Positions 6,953 through 14,335 of a DNA stretch of 41,243 bases are shown one piece after another. The notes under the pieces were generated by a model, which was given only the letters and a program-made list of their open reading frames with translations, was not told the origin of the DNA and did not search any database. The translations under genes and the position numbers were made by a program. The stretch comes from a virus. Where the stretch lies: positions 1 through 41,243 of the IMG/VR virus record IMGVR_UViG_3300020411_000820. One strand, written 5' to 3'. How positions within the stretch are numbered: the first letter of the stretch is position 1; every line of letters begins with the position of its first letter.

Positions 6953-7125
6953 TGTGTTCAGCTGGTGCAGCTCAAGCTGGAGAATATACAGGATCATATT
7001 CCAACAGATCTCTTGGTCCTGATGGGACTCATGGTTATTGGAAAGAAGGTGATGTTGTAAACACTGGTGGATTCGATGGAAAAGATATGATTTTTACAGG
7101 TGGTTCATGGATTCCTAAACTATGA
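6952..7125 (+). CDS. Small hypothetical protein, first of a plus-strand pair
   Basis: A 57-residue ORF with aromatic and Gly-rich composition (GEYTGSYSNRSLGPDGTHGY, then KEGDVVNTGGFDGKDMIF). It opens Met-Cys-Ser-Ala-Gly-Ala, like the Met-Cys-Gly protein at 18502. It runs opposite to the surrounding genes, its ATG is inside a perfect palindrome, and its TGA overlaps the next start (ATGA). No Shine-Dalgarno is seen. Function unknown. Coupling to a second tiny ORF and sensible composition argue that it is real. Confidence 0.55.
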   Translation: MCSAGAAQAGEYTGSYSNRSLGPDGTHGYWKEGDVVNTGGFDGKDMIFTGGSWIPKL

Positions 7126-7286
7126 CTGAAGTATGGGCTGCTCTTATTGGTGTTGCTGCTACAACTGTGGTCGTTGCCATAAGTAATAACAGCTCACGGA
7201 AAGAGAGAGATATCCGTGAACTGTTTCATAGAGTTAATGCACTTGAGAAACAAGTGGCGACACTAAAACCTAGAAGGTTCCCATAA
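7122..7286 (+). CDS. Small holin-like membrane protein
   Basis: 54 residues. Residues ~5-21 form one membrane span (WAALIGVAATTVVVAIS), followed by a charged amphipathic helix (SRKERDIRELFHRVNALEKQ) with heptad-like spacing and a basic end (KPRRFP). The size and topology fit small one-span phage membrane proteins such as class III holins, antiholins or tail-anchored coiled coils. It is coupled to the 57-residue gene. Its last 24 bases overlap the 3' end of the convergent exonuclease gene. The lysis role is only a suggestion. Confidence 0.55.
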   Translation: MTEVWAALIGVAATTVVVAISNNSSRKERDIRELFHRVNALEKQVATLKPRRFP

Positions 7287-7997
7287 CTTTACTTCTCCTG
7301 TTACATGGTCATACTCTCCATCTCTAAGGATGCGAGTTAAACGTGCAGTTAATACAGCATCAGCATAAGTTTTCTTCTTCTTAACATAGGCAGCGTGAAC
7401 CTTAGCCCACATTTCTTCAAGGGTTTCAGAATCACCTAATAGTTTTCCTGCTGTTACTGGCCCCACTCCTACTAATCCTTCTACATTATCTGTCTTGTCA
7501 CCACTCAAAGTTTGAATCATCCAGTGTCTATCAGCTTTCTTACGAGTAACTAATTCAAGATCATCATTAGCCAAGAGGGTACAAGGTACACCTCGCATGT
7601 CCTTATCAGGTGAAACAATTACTGGATCATCGTACTTCTGTCCTGTTGCAAGCAGCCCCATAACATCATCACCTTCCAAGCCATCGAAACTAATGGAGTG
7701 AAATTCTTTTGCGACTCTCTCTCTTATATTCTTAAGGCCAAGAGGCTTACGTTTACCTAGTCGATTAGCTTTGTAGTCTTGATAGATTCCATGTCTGAAG
7801 GTGGGATAATCAGAGAAGCACATGATTGCTTGACCTGGGCTGATGATCTGATACTGAGCAACACGATCTTCAATCAGTTGCATTGCATCACGTTCATCTA
7901 AGTGAAGAGTATGAAGGTGTTCATCCCATCTGACATCACATTCACATGCACAACAGGAGGAATAAATCAGCCAGTCAGCATCAATTAATAAAGTCAT
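7263..7997 (-). CDS. T7 gp6-like 5'-3' exonuclease
   Basis: 244 residues (T7 gp6 is 300). Flap/5'-nuclease metal-binding motifs are present in order: LLIDADWLIY at the N-terminus, FRHGIYQDYKANR, GLEGDDVMGLLAT, VIVSPDKDMRG, then a helix-hairpin-helix-type segment GDKTDNVEGLVGVGPVTAGK. It should remove RNA primers and degrade host DNA to recycle nucleotides. The start overlaps the primase-helicase stop by 4 bases; in T7 the DNA polymerase gene lies between these two. Confidence 0.92.
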   Translation of the reverse strand: MTLLIDADWLIYSSCCACECDVRWDEHLHTLHLDERDAMQLIEDRVAQYQIISPGQAIMCFSDYPTFRHGIYQDYKANRLGKRKPLGLKNIRERVAKEFHSISFDGLEGDDVMGLLATGQKYDDPVIVSPDKDMRGVPCTLLANDDLELVTRKKADRHWMIQTLSGDKTDNVEGLVGVGPVTAGKLLGDSETLEEMWAKVHAAYVKKKKTYADAVLTARLTRILRDGEYDHVTGEVKLWEPSRF

Positions 7998-9607
7998 AGT
8001 GCGAATAGAGGTAGTTTTAATCGACCTGTTTGCTGGTCGTAGAGCAGCTTATCCATAGGGCCAGTAACCCCACTAAAGCGATTTTTTAATAGGCGCAACT
8101 GGAGTTCTGATCTCTCAGCTGGGTCGCCTTGTTGGTTTCTTTCAGCAGCTAGAACCAAGTCAGATAACTGAGCCACGGAATGTGATGAGCGCAGGTGGGA
8201 GAGAGAAACCTGAGTTCCTTCTTCATGTCCTTTGCCTTCAGGTCGTCTCAAGTGTGAGACAACTATGAGTCCAACGCCTGTATTTTCTACTACTTGTCGC
8301 AGCTTGGTACAGGTAACATCAAGTGCTCGTCTCTCATCTAGATCACTGATACCAGAAATAACTATGGTCAAGTGGTCAAGGATGACAACATCAACACCTT
8401 CAGCTGTAGCTAGATATTGAATCTGTTCAACTAAACGATCAGGATCTATTGAACCAAAGTGGTCATATAAAAAGAGACGACCAGTACCAAGCAATCGGTC
8501 AAAGGCCATCTTTAATTCTTCATCTTCAGCAAGGTTATCCTCAAAGTGAAGAGGTCTTGATAACTCAACTCCGATTATTCCTTGCAGTGTTCTTTGAATA
8601 CTTTCTTCGAGTGCTATGTACCCCACTTTCATTTGATTCCTTAGAAAGTGATGAGCTAATTCTCTGCACATAGAACTCTTACCTGTTCCTGATCCTGCGC
8701 AGACAGTTACCATCTCACCCTTGCGGTATCCTTTCGTTGCATCGTTCAACTTAGGCCAAGGGTATTCACAAACTGAGGCAGCCCCTGGTTTTATCAGTGC
8801 CTCCCACTGGTCAGCGGCTTGTATGATTGAATCAGGTCTTGCAGGTGTTGCTTTCCAAAGCAAGTCCCTAAGGTCATCCCCCTCTCCTGCGAGGAGCATT
8901 TCATTAGCATCTTTTCTTGGTAATCGACAGATAGCTGCTTTACCAAGAGGTAAGACTTCAAGTGCTTTCTCGGCAGCAGCCATGCCAGGCTCATCCGAAT
9001 CCAAGCAAAGAACAATCCGAACAAATGTGTTTAACCATTTCTGTACTTCAGGAGTGGATAAATACTTTTTAACTGATTGCGCTCCGTTTGGCAGTGACAC
9101 AACAGGGAACTTGTTACCTTGTACTTGAGAGACTGACATTGCATCTATCTCTCCTTCAGTAATAACAACAAAAGTATTACCTTGGTTTGTCTGTCTCCAT
9201 GTGTGCTGAGAGAAGAGCATCATCTTGCTGGTATCACCTAGCCAAATGAATTTCTTATCTTTAAATCTCACATGTTGAGCACATGGTCTGCCTAAATGAT
9301 CGAAGTAATTAGCAACTTGAACAGGTTGATTGTGATACTCAGCTATGCCATAGGGAAAACGACAAACAGTTTCTTCTGTGATGCCACGCTTCTTTAGTGC
9401 AGCTGGTTTGATGAACTTGATTAGTGGTGATGTCTGTCTTGGTGGTGATGCTGTTGTCATTGGTCTTGGTTTTTTTTCTTTTGATGGTTGGTATTGGTAG
9501 TCGCATCCAAAGCAATGAGCATGTCCGTCATCAAAGACTGCAAGGTTATCCTTACTGCCACATTCAGGGCAAGGCTCATGCCTTAGGTACTTGCTTTTGC
9601 TTTTCAT
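7994..9607 (-). CDS. T7 gp4-like primase-helicase
   Basis: 537 residues (T7 gp4 is 566). Zinc-ribbon cysteines are at 13, 16, 32 and 35 (CPEC, CFGC), the TOPRIM motif TEGEIDAMS starts at about residue 150, and a RecA-type helicase domain has Walker A GSGTGKS with K310 and Walker B VVILDHLT. It unwinds the fork and lays primers. GGGAG stands upstream of the ATG. The protein ends in a neutral, hydrophobic GRLKLPLFAL and lacks the acidic, Phe-ended tail with which T7 gp4 docks on its DNA polymerase. That agrees with the absence of a phage polymerase gene. Confidence 0.95.
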   Translation of the reverse strand: MKSKSKYLRHEPCPECGSKDNLAVFDDGHAHCFGCDYQYQPSKEKKPRPMTTASPPRQTSPLIKFIKPAALKKRGITEETVCRFPYGIAEYHNQPVQVANYFDHLGRPCAQHVRFKDKKFIWLGDTSKMMLFSQHTWRQTNQGNTFVVITEGEIDAMSVSQVQGNKFPVVSLPNGAQSVKKYLSTPEVQKWLNTFVRIVLCLDSDEPGMAAAEKALEVLPLGKAAICRLPRKDANEMLLAGEGDDLRDLLWKATPARPDSIIQAADQWEALIKPGAASVCEYPWPKLNDATKGYRKGEMVTVCAGSGTGKSSMCRELAHHFLRNQMKVGYIALEESIQRTLQGIIGVELSRPLHFEDNLAEDEELKMAFDRLLGTGRLFLYDHFGSIDPDRLVEQIQYLATAEGVDVVILDHLTIVISGISDLDERRALDVTCTKLRQVVENTGVGLIVVSHLRRPEGKGHEEGTQVSLSHLRSSHSVAQLSDLVLAAERNQQGDPAERSELQLRLLKNRFSGVTGPMDKLLYDQQTGRLKLPLFAL

Positions 9608-9686
9608 TTTTCTCCCAGTGTTTAATGAGGAGTTCTAGTTCCTTGATTCTTTTGGTTGCATAGTCAATGCGTTCAGTAACGTTCAT
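9576..9686 (-). CDS. Tiny coiled-coil-like ORF between replication genes
   Basis: 36 residues, mostly one charged helix (ERIDYATKRIKELELLIKHW). It bridges two genes: its ATG lies 14 bases inside the end of the 9673-9978 gene behind GGAGAAGAG, and its end overlaps the first 32 bases of primase-helicase. The strong ribosome-binding site and staircase overlap support translation. It could be a coupling peptide or a small partner of the helicase; no family recognised. Confidence 0.5.
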   Translation of the reverse strand: MNVTERIDYATKRIKELELLIKHWEKNEKQKQVPKA

Positions 9687-9978
9687 CTCTTCTCCAAGGT
9701 TTAGGCTCGTGACTATCAATCACAAGGCACTTCCATTCAGGATGTTCTGCCTTCACTTTCTCAACTGCCTTAGTAGCTGTTGATGCACGTTGGAAAACGA
9801 GACTAGATTTATTATCTTTATCAGGGTCGATGACCTTGATAGTAAACACTTTGATTTGATTAGCAGATAGGAAATGACTTTCCTCTTCTGCTATTACTCG
9901 TTGTCTTTTAGTCATACCAAGATGAGGGGATAGTGCCGCTAGACCATTTAAATCCATGTCTTGTAGCCCATTGGCCAT
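9673..9978 (-). CDS. Hypothetical protein in replication operon
   Basis: 101 residues from ATG 9978, overlapping the endonuclease I end by 71 bases. The N-terminus (NGLQDMDLNGLAALSPHLGM) is followed by a small alpha/beta domain (FTIKVIDPDKDNKSSLVFQR, KAVEKVKAEHPEWKCLVIDS). No catalytic motif. Its location between endonuclease I and primase-helicase suggests an accessory role in DNA metabolism; function unknown. Confidence 0.65.
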   Translation of the reverse strand: MANGLQDMDLNGLAALSPHLGMTKRQRVIAEEESHFLSANQIKVFTIKVIDPDKDNKSSLVFQRASTATKAVEKVKAEHPEWKCLVIDSHEPKPWRRDERY

Positions 9979-10360
9979 AAGTAATAGATCGTTTGGCTCG
10001 ACTGATCTTGTCCTTTGCGTTTTGAAAACACAAACGAATATCTAAATCAGGGTGTTGCTTCTGAACAGCAAGCATCTTGCGTCTGTCCTGAGGGGAAAAG
10101 AATCCTTTCGTCTCTACGACAACACCATTTTCAAGAATAAAATCTGGGCGATAGACTGCCTCAATAATGTAAGGCAAGGTCATATCTTCATAGGTAAACC
10201 CAACTTTATTTTGAGTGAGAGCCGCTGCTACACGACTCTCGAATTTACTTCTGTACTTAGAACTCGTCCCCTGATGAGACTGCTGGTGCTGCACATGCGA
10301 CTGGTTCCTCCGCTTGTGTCTCGAACCCGTAGCTCGTTGCGCTTTTTGAGTATTCGACAT
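9908..10360 (-). CDS. T7 gp3-like endonuclease I (Holliday-junction resolvase)
   Basis: 150 residues from ATG 10360 (T7 gp3 is 149); a longer frame to 10408 would extend further into the SSB gene. The catalytic set of the family is visible: E41 (KFESRV), D73 (RPDFILENG), E83 and K85 (VVVETKG), then HPDLDIRLCFQNAKDK as in T7 (HPELDIRIVF). It cuts branched DNA and degrades host chromosome. The residues before ~33 are a Gln/His/Arg-rich extension absent from T7; its coding overlaps the SSB 3' end by 104 bases. Confidence 0.9.
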   Translation of the reverse strand: MSNTQKAQRATGSRHKRRNQSHVQHQQSHQGTSSKYRSKFESRVAAALTQNKVGFTYEDMTLPYIIEAVYRPDFILENGVVVETKGFFSPQDRRKMLAVQKQHPDLDIRLCFQNAKDKISRAKRSITYGQWATRHGFKWSSGTIPSSWYD

Positions 10361-10865
10361 GCTTATGAATGATGGCAGCTTCAGGTTGGATCTTGATACC
10401 AACTCCAAAGTTTCCTGAGTAACCAGAACAACGTAAAAAGACTTGGCCTTCTGTACCTGGCCCCATCTTATTCACTGCTTGCTTCTCTTCCTCAGTCATC
10501 GGTTGACCTTGAGCATTCTGTAGAACAGGAGGTCTGTTAGTCCATTGCTTTCCTTGCTGGTTAATACCTCCGACTTTCATCTTGGTCTTAACTGCAAAAA
10601 CTGGCTTACCATCACGCTCTTCATATGACCATGGTAGAGCTGCAAGTTTGAACTTCTTATCAGGTTCAGCTGCTTTGAGTTGAGCTTTCCATCTATCTAA
10701 CAGTCCAGTTAATTGCTCTTCAATTTGTGTTGCCTTATCAGCTGGGATTAGGCATGTAACTTTCCATACCCCTGGCGTTTCAAATTTAGTATCTGCCTCA
10801 ACTAACCAGGCAAATTCAAATTCGCATCGAGGTGTTGTGACGTTTAGGATTTCTGATTTAATCAT
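10257..10865 (-). CDS. T7 gp2.5-like single-stranded DNA-binding protein
   Basis: 202 residues (T7 gp2.5 is 232). The OB-fold-like body includes RCEFEFAWLVEADTKFETPG, VWKVTCLIP, VFAVKTKMKVGGIN and GVGIKIQPEAAII. The tail (QAEEPVACAAPAVSSGDEF) is mildly acidic and ends in Phe, like T7 gp2.5, whose terminal Phe contacts the replication enzymes. It lies between RNA polymerase and endonuclease I as in T7, coupled to the polymerase gene through ATGA. Confidence 0.88.
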   Translation of the reverse strand: MIKSEILNVTTPRCEFEFAWLVEADTKFETPGVWKVTCLIPADKATQIEEQLTGLLDRWKAQLKAAEPDKKFKLAALPWSYEERDGKPVFAVKTKMKVGGINQQGKQWTNRPPVLQNAQGQPMTEEEKQAVNKMGPGTEGQVFLRCSGYSGNFGVGIKIQPEAAIIHKHVEYSKSATSYGFETQAEEPVACAAPAVSSGDEF

Positions 10866-13231
10866 GTGATGAAATAGGTTGATGATTTTGTGATTGTTGG
10901 ATCTAACTCACCGAGTTCAGGCTCAGGAGGTAGATCCTTTTTGTCTTGGATTTGTGATTCGAGCCTTGATTTAATTTGTGATAGCCAGTCTGTTGAATAC
11001 AGATCAGCAAAGCTATGCCTAACAGAATCCCTTAGCTTGCTCATGCTTGCAGGATCGGTGGCAAAGCAATCATGTACACCTCCTATGTTTATGGTGGGTT
11101 CTCTCTTTCTAGCATGGACAATTGCCATTGAGTAGTGAGATGAATCAAAACTGTGAAGGATATTTGCAGTCAAACCATTTGCCATCCGAGTCTTGTCTAG
11201 GCCTACGGTTTCAACTTCTGTCCGTATATCAAGAGAGACATCTGAGAGATATCTAAGACGAATCCTAGATTCTCTTTGATTTTGGTAGCGCTGTTCTACG
11301 AGTAACCCACTAGGGGATCTCCATTGCAGCGGCTTGTTCTCTTTACCAGCTCTTAGACCTATAGCTTTGAAATAATTCATAGCATTTACAGCTGGTGCAA
11401 TTACCTTGACTGATTCCTTATGCAAGATGTTTGCCATGAAGTGCATGGTTGTCATGCATCCCTTCTGAACAGTCCATGATCCATTCCCATACATATCCTT
11501 AGCCCTCTTCTGTGCCCAGTCATAAGCGTAGTAATAGAACGCTGTTCGACTGGCTGCATAGGGCGTGGTCATTACGCAAGGCTTGGCTAGTGACCGATCA
11601 GGTTGCAGCATCAGCCACTTCCTAGCTCGTTCATCAGTGCAATCTCTTAGATGTTCATTGACTTTGGTAATGACAGTCGCATAGATATCTTGAGGTCTAT
11701 CACTTGGATAAAGATTAACTTCAGATGCAAGTGATTTGCTCCTTAATATTGCTGCGAAATGTTGGATACCTGAGCACGTGCAGTCCAGCATTATGGGCAG
11801 GGCACATTCATACTCCCATCCATGTCTTTGGAAGTTGGAATACTCACGACAAAAAGCTAAGAAACTCCAAGGTTTATCAGCTCTCATCCAGAACTCAGCA
11901 TTAATCCAAGGATCATTCCCAGCTCCACAGATGAGCTGTTCTCTTTCCTTTACCCAGTCAATGCGAGTCTGCCAGTCTGACTTAAGACCATAGAGATTAG
12001 CTCCATGTATTCTTAGCCAGTCAACATGACTTTCTTCAGTGATCGGCTTTGCATTTGCAAATAGAAGCAACGACCTAGATACATCATTGCCTTGTGGATT
12101 TAGATAGGGAGGTCGGTAATAAAATCTCCCTCGGAAATCCATAGAGGTAGGAAAGAATATCTCTTCCTCCTCTTGGAACCTACGAGCAACCCAAAGAATC
12201 TTTGCGTTTGCTATGCGTGTGTTCCTAGTTCGATCATTCTTTTCATGGAGAATCTTTGCAGTCTTTCTCCACTTGAGTACACCTAAGTCTTCCTCATCCA
12301 AGTGTTTAGGGTAAGGAGGAATAGGCCATCCATCTCTAGGTAAGAGGCAGCCAACTTCTATGTTGTTGTCATAGGCATGTGTTACCTGTTCCAACATCCA
12401 TGTGTTTACTTTCCAAGCAACAGACTGATGTATGTTTGCTGCCTTATAGAAAAGTTCATCACCATTTGAGTCGGCTTTAATGATCTCGTTATTACTCTTG
12501 AATAATTTCAAGGGTGTCTTTGTGTAATAACCTCCGTTACTTGGTGAAGACCAAGGCTTAGGAGGTATCACCATAGGCAAGTAGTTAGGTGTCATTAACT
12601 CTTGCTGTTCTTTAACCTCATTGATCCATGCCATGCACTCATCAGTTGCTTTAACAACACGCTGCTTTTTGTGAGGTAGATCTTCTCTAACTATTTGAAT
12701 GAGTCCAGTCTCTTTAGCGATGAGATTGACTAGGAATAAACCTGATGCAATCTTCTCTCTTGAAGTCCAGATCTCTGTTTGCTGCATCCTTCTGATGGCA
12801 GCCATCTTATGAGCCTGACGACTACGACCCTTCTTAAACCTGAATAACTCTTGAGTAGTAGCTCTATCCAACATCGTTTCAATCCATAGCTTGTCAGCTA
12901 CATCCATTGAAATACTGTGAAGAGTGGGACAAGCAGATAGAGAATCTATTACAGTTCTTATGCTTGCTGCTGCTACCTGCTGAGGTGGCAAGTGGGTGAT
13001 GGGTAGTAGTTGGGCAAAGCTAACACCTGCTTTGCCTGACTCAATCCTTTTTCTTACTGCCCTTAGGTGGACAACGATTTGGTCTACACCATAGGCAGAT
13101 AAAGCCTCTCCCCATTTAGAGAGAGACTCCATCTTTTTCTTTTGCTGGTTGTGTGTGATGAGTCGAACTCTGTCGCACCCCAGCGTTAGCATCTCTCTTT
13201 CGAGTGCTAATTGCTTGGCAAGTTTGTTCAT
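10862..13231 (-). CDS. T7-like single-subunit RNA polymerase
   Basis: 789 residues from ATG 13231; a TTG at 13261 would add ten. It is shorter than T7 RNAP (883). Catalytic landmarks by T7 comparison: motif A DCTCSGIQHF with D483 (T7 D537), motif B with R546, K550 and Y558 (T7 R627, K631, Y639; the Gly after Tyr is Ala here), motif C VHDCFAT with D721 (T7 D812). The specificity-loop region (RESRIRLRYLSDVSLDIR) differs from T7, so promoters will differ. The C-terminus ends STYFIT. It should transcribe the late plus-strand genes. It follows the small early genes and is probably made from the host-driven early mRNA. Confidence 0.97.
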   Translation of the reverse strand: MNKLAKQLALEREMLTLGCDRVRLITHNQQKKKMESLSKWGEALSAYGVDQIVVHLRAVRKRIESGKAGVSFAQLLPITHLPPQQVAAASIRTVIDSLSACPTLHSISMDVADKLWIETMLDRATTQELFRFKKGRSRQAHKMAAIRRMQQTEIWTSREKIASGLFLVNLIAKETGLIQIVREDLPHKKQRVVKATDECMAWINEVKEQQELMTPNYLPMVIPPKPWSSPSNGGYYTKTPLKLFKSNNEIIKADSNGDELFYKAANIHQSVAWKVNTWMLEQVTHAYDNNIEVGCLLPRDGWPIPPYPKHLDEEDLGVLKWRKTAKILHEKNDRTRNTRIANAKILWVARRFQEEEEIFFPTSMDFRGRFYYRPPYLNPQGNDVSRSLLLFANAKPITEESHVDWLRIHGANLYGLKSDWQTRIDWVKEREQLICGAGNDPWINAEFWMRADKPWSFLAFCREYSNFQRHGWEYECALPIMLDCTCSGIQHFAAILRSKSLASEVNLYPSDRPQDIYATVITKVNEHLRDCTDERARKWLMLQPDRSLAKPCVMTTPYAASRTAFYYYAYDWAQKRAKDMYGNGSWTVQKGCMTTMHFMANILHKESVKVIAPAVNAMNYFKAIGLRAGKENKPLQWRSPSGLLVEQRYQNQRESRIRLRYLSDVSLDIRTEVETVGLDKTRMANGLTANILHSFDSSHYSMAIVHARKREPTINIGGVHDCFATDPASMSKLRDSVRHSFADLYSTDWLSQIKSRLESQIQDKKDLPPEPELGELDPTITKSSTYFIT

Positions 13232-13264
13232 CTGAATACCAGAGTCTTTCTCTGAACTCAAGAT

Positions 13265-13486
13265 TCAATTCACTTGCTCCCAGAAATTCATCTTGTCCTC
13301 GTAGTTATTTTCAAACCACTCAGTCAGGATTCTTCTGGCGAGGTCAGCTTTAGTTACTCCCTGTTCTTCAGCTAGATAGTTAAGCCTAGTCATTAGCTGT
13401 TGAGGTAAGACAACTTGAAGCTTGTTTTCTTTTGCATCTGCTATTGGTTTGTTTACCAACTCATCTGCTAGTGCAGCTTCATTCAT
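13265..13486 (-). CDS. Ribbon-helix-helix DNA-binding protein
   Basis: 73 residues. The core (KLQVVLPQQLMTRLNYLAEE, then GVTKADLARRILTEWF) has the beta-strand/helix/helix pattern of Arc/CopG-type ribbon-helix-helix repressors. It starts by overlapping the preceding stop (ATGA) and ends 33 bases before the RNA polymerase ATG. It could repress early transcription or autoregulate; the target is unknown. The palindromes near 15961-15980 or 16044-16084 are conceivable operators (inference only). Confidence 0.7.
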   Translation of the reverse strand: MNEAALADELVNKPIADAKENKLQVVLPQQLMTRLNYLAEEQGVTKADLARRILTEWFENNYEDKMNFWEQVN

Positions 13487-13797
13487 AATGTTTTACCTCT
13501 AAAGAAAAACTTTTTAAGAACTGGTTCGATCAAGACATTTGAAACTATTGGATCAGGAAATTCATCCTTTAATAGTTTCTCAAATTCTTTTTCTAATAGT
13601 TCTTTCTCTGTTGGAGCTGGCTCAGGTGGATCAGGCAACATCATCCAATGAGTTGCATCATTAGGTGGATAGCTCCAATGTCCTTGCATAAATCCAAGAA
13701 CCTGCACGTAATAAAGAACGTGACCATTCCTATTAGAGTGAGCCTCGTTAGGTTTCTTATCAGTCAGTAAATAGAACTGATCTAATTGTTCAATCAT
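13483..13797 (-). CDS. DUF551-like small early protein
   Basis: 104 residues. The GHVLYYVQVLGFMQGHWSYP and THWMMLPDPPEP motifs match the DUF551 signature (a hydrophobic strand, then T-H-W-M-P-L-P-x-P-P), a domain common in phage small proteins of unknown role. A charged C-terminal helix (EKELLEKEFEKLLKDEF) follows. The ATG lies directly after ACCCACCAC and AAAGAG (leader copy A). Confidence 0.65.
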   Translation of the reverse strand: MIEQLDQFYLLTDKKPNEAHSNRNGHVLYYVQVLGFMQGHWSYPPNDATHWMMLPDPPEPAPTEKELLEKEFEKLLKDEFPDPIVSNVLIEPVLKKFFFRGKTL

Positions 13798-13963
13798 CTC
13801 TTTGTGGTGGGTTTTCTAATAAGTAAGAACCAAACTCACAACAAACAATGATCTGTTGTGAGCTGGGTTCTGTCTTGAAGTAAGAGCGATGCCAGTTACG
13901 GTATAACTCATAGAGTTTTTTATCTCTAGTGAATTTGCTAGAGATGTACTCTTCATTCTTCAT
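13790..13963 (-). CDS. Small early protein
   Basis: 57 residues from the ATG at 13963, which overlaps the end of the preceding gene by 11 bases; longer in-frame starts lie within that gene. It is rich in Lys, Arg, Tyr and Trp (FTRDKKLYELYRNWHRSYFK) and ends EFGSYLLENPPQRDD. Its last codons contain leader copy A, so the Pro-Pro-Gln-Arg residues are encoded by ACCCACCACAAAGAG. No family recognised. Confidence 0.55.
   Translation of the reverse strand: MKNEEYISSKFTRDKKLYELYRNWHRSYFKTEPSSQQIIVCCEFGSYLLENPPQRDD
13804..13871 (-). promoter_or_regulatory. Early leader element, copy A
   Basis: On the minus strand: a two-tier hairpin (outer agaacc 13826-13831 with ggttct 13866-13871, inner ctcacaaca 13835-13843 with tgttgtgag 13854-13862), then ACCCACCAC (complement of 13804-13812), then AAAGAG and ATG at 13797. 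It lies wholly inside the upstream coding sequence. It shares the stem, ACCCACCAC, ribosome site, start layout with copies B-D. Confidence 0.7.
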
Positions 13964-14201
13964 AGTCGTTAAACAACCAGTCATCTTGACGTTTGCCTTT
14001 GATTCCTGCGATGAGGTCATGTGCAGATAGTCTGCACTCTTCCACAATATGCTGAGGTAACTCTGCTCGCAATCTTTCTACAATCTTTGACATCTTCTCA
14101 CGTGTCTCAGGGCTGCGACTAGTTTCCATGCGTGACCAGCACTCAACTAGCAAAGCCTTGTTACTTTCGAGAACATGTTGATGGTGTTTCATTGCTCCCA
14201 T
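13953..14201 (-). CDS. Small helical early protein
   Basis: 82 residues from ATG 14201; a second ATG at 14192 sits on the upstream stop (ATGA) behind GGGAG and would give 79. It is mostly helical and charged (SRSPETREKMSKIVERLRAE, HIVEECRLSAHDLIAGIKGK) and ends in an acidic DDWLFNDYEE. No family recognised. It is one of a run of overlapping minus-strand early genes. Confidence 0.6.
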   Translation of the reverse strand: MGAMKHHQHVLESNKALLVECWSRMETSRSPETREKMSKIVERLRAELPQHIVEECRLSAHDLIAGIKGKRQDDWLFNDYEE

Positions 14202-14335
14202 TGTTTCTCCATGTTTAAACGTCTTTGAATAAGAGTCTCACCTATTGGTGAGTTCTTGATCCCATTGGATAAGGAAGAAAAAACCCAGCACCCCGCTAAT
14301 AAAGCGAGGGCCGAGTAAATAAGTAAACGATTCAT
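14189..14335 (-). CDS. 48-residue membrane protein or lipoprotein
   Basis: Starts on ATGA overlapping the previous stop and ends overlapping the next gene. The N-terminus (MNRLLIYSALALLAGCWVFS) is a signal anchor with a lipobox-like Leu-Ala-Gly-Cys (Cys16), followed by a short polar segment (IQRRLNMEKQWEQ). Size and lipobox recall small outer-membrane spanin lipoproteins, though an early position is unusual for lysis genes. It may instead be an early membrane protein acting on the host. Confidence 0.55.
   Translation of the reverse strand: MNRLLIYSALALLAGCWVFSSLSNGIKNSPIGETLIQRRLNMEKQWEQ

Noticed and set aside
8721-9128. Plus-strand open frame of 135 codons
   Set aside because: Lies antisense within the primase-helicase gene; no ribosome site and no protein-like motifs.
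11736-11993. Plus-strand open frame inside the RNA polymerase gene
   Set aside because: Antisense to a conserved catalytic region; a shadow frame.
10862-13231. Possibility that this is the missing DNA polymerase
   Set aside because: Motifs A, B and C match T7 RNA polymerase (DCTCSGIQHF, R/K/Y pattern, HDCFAT), not a PolA polymerase, and there is no 3'-5' exonuclease domain.
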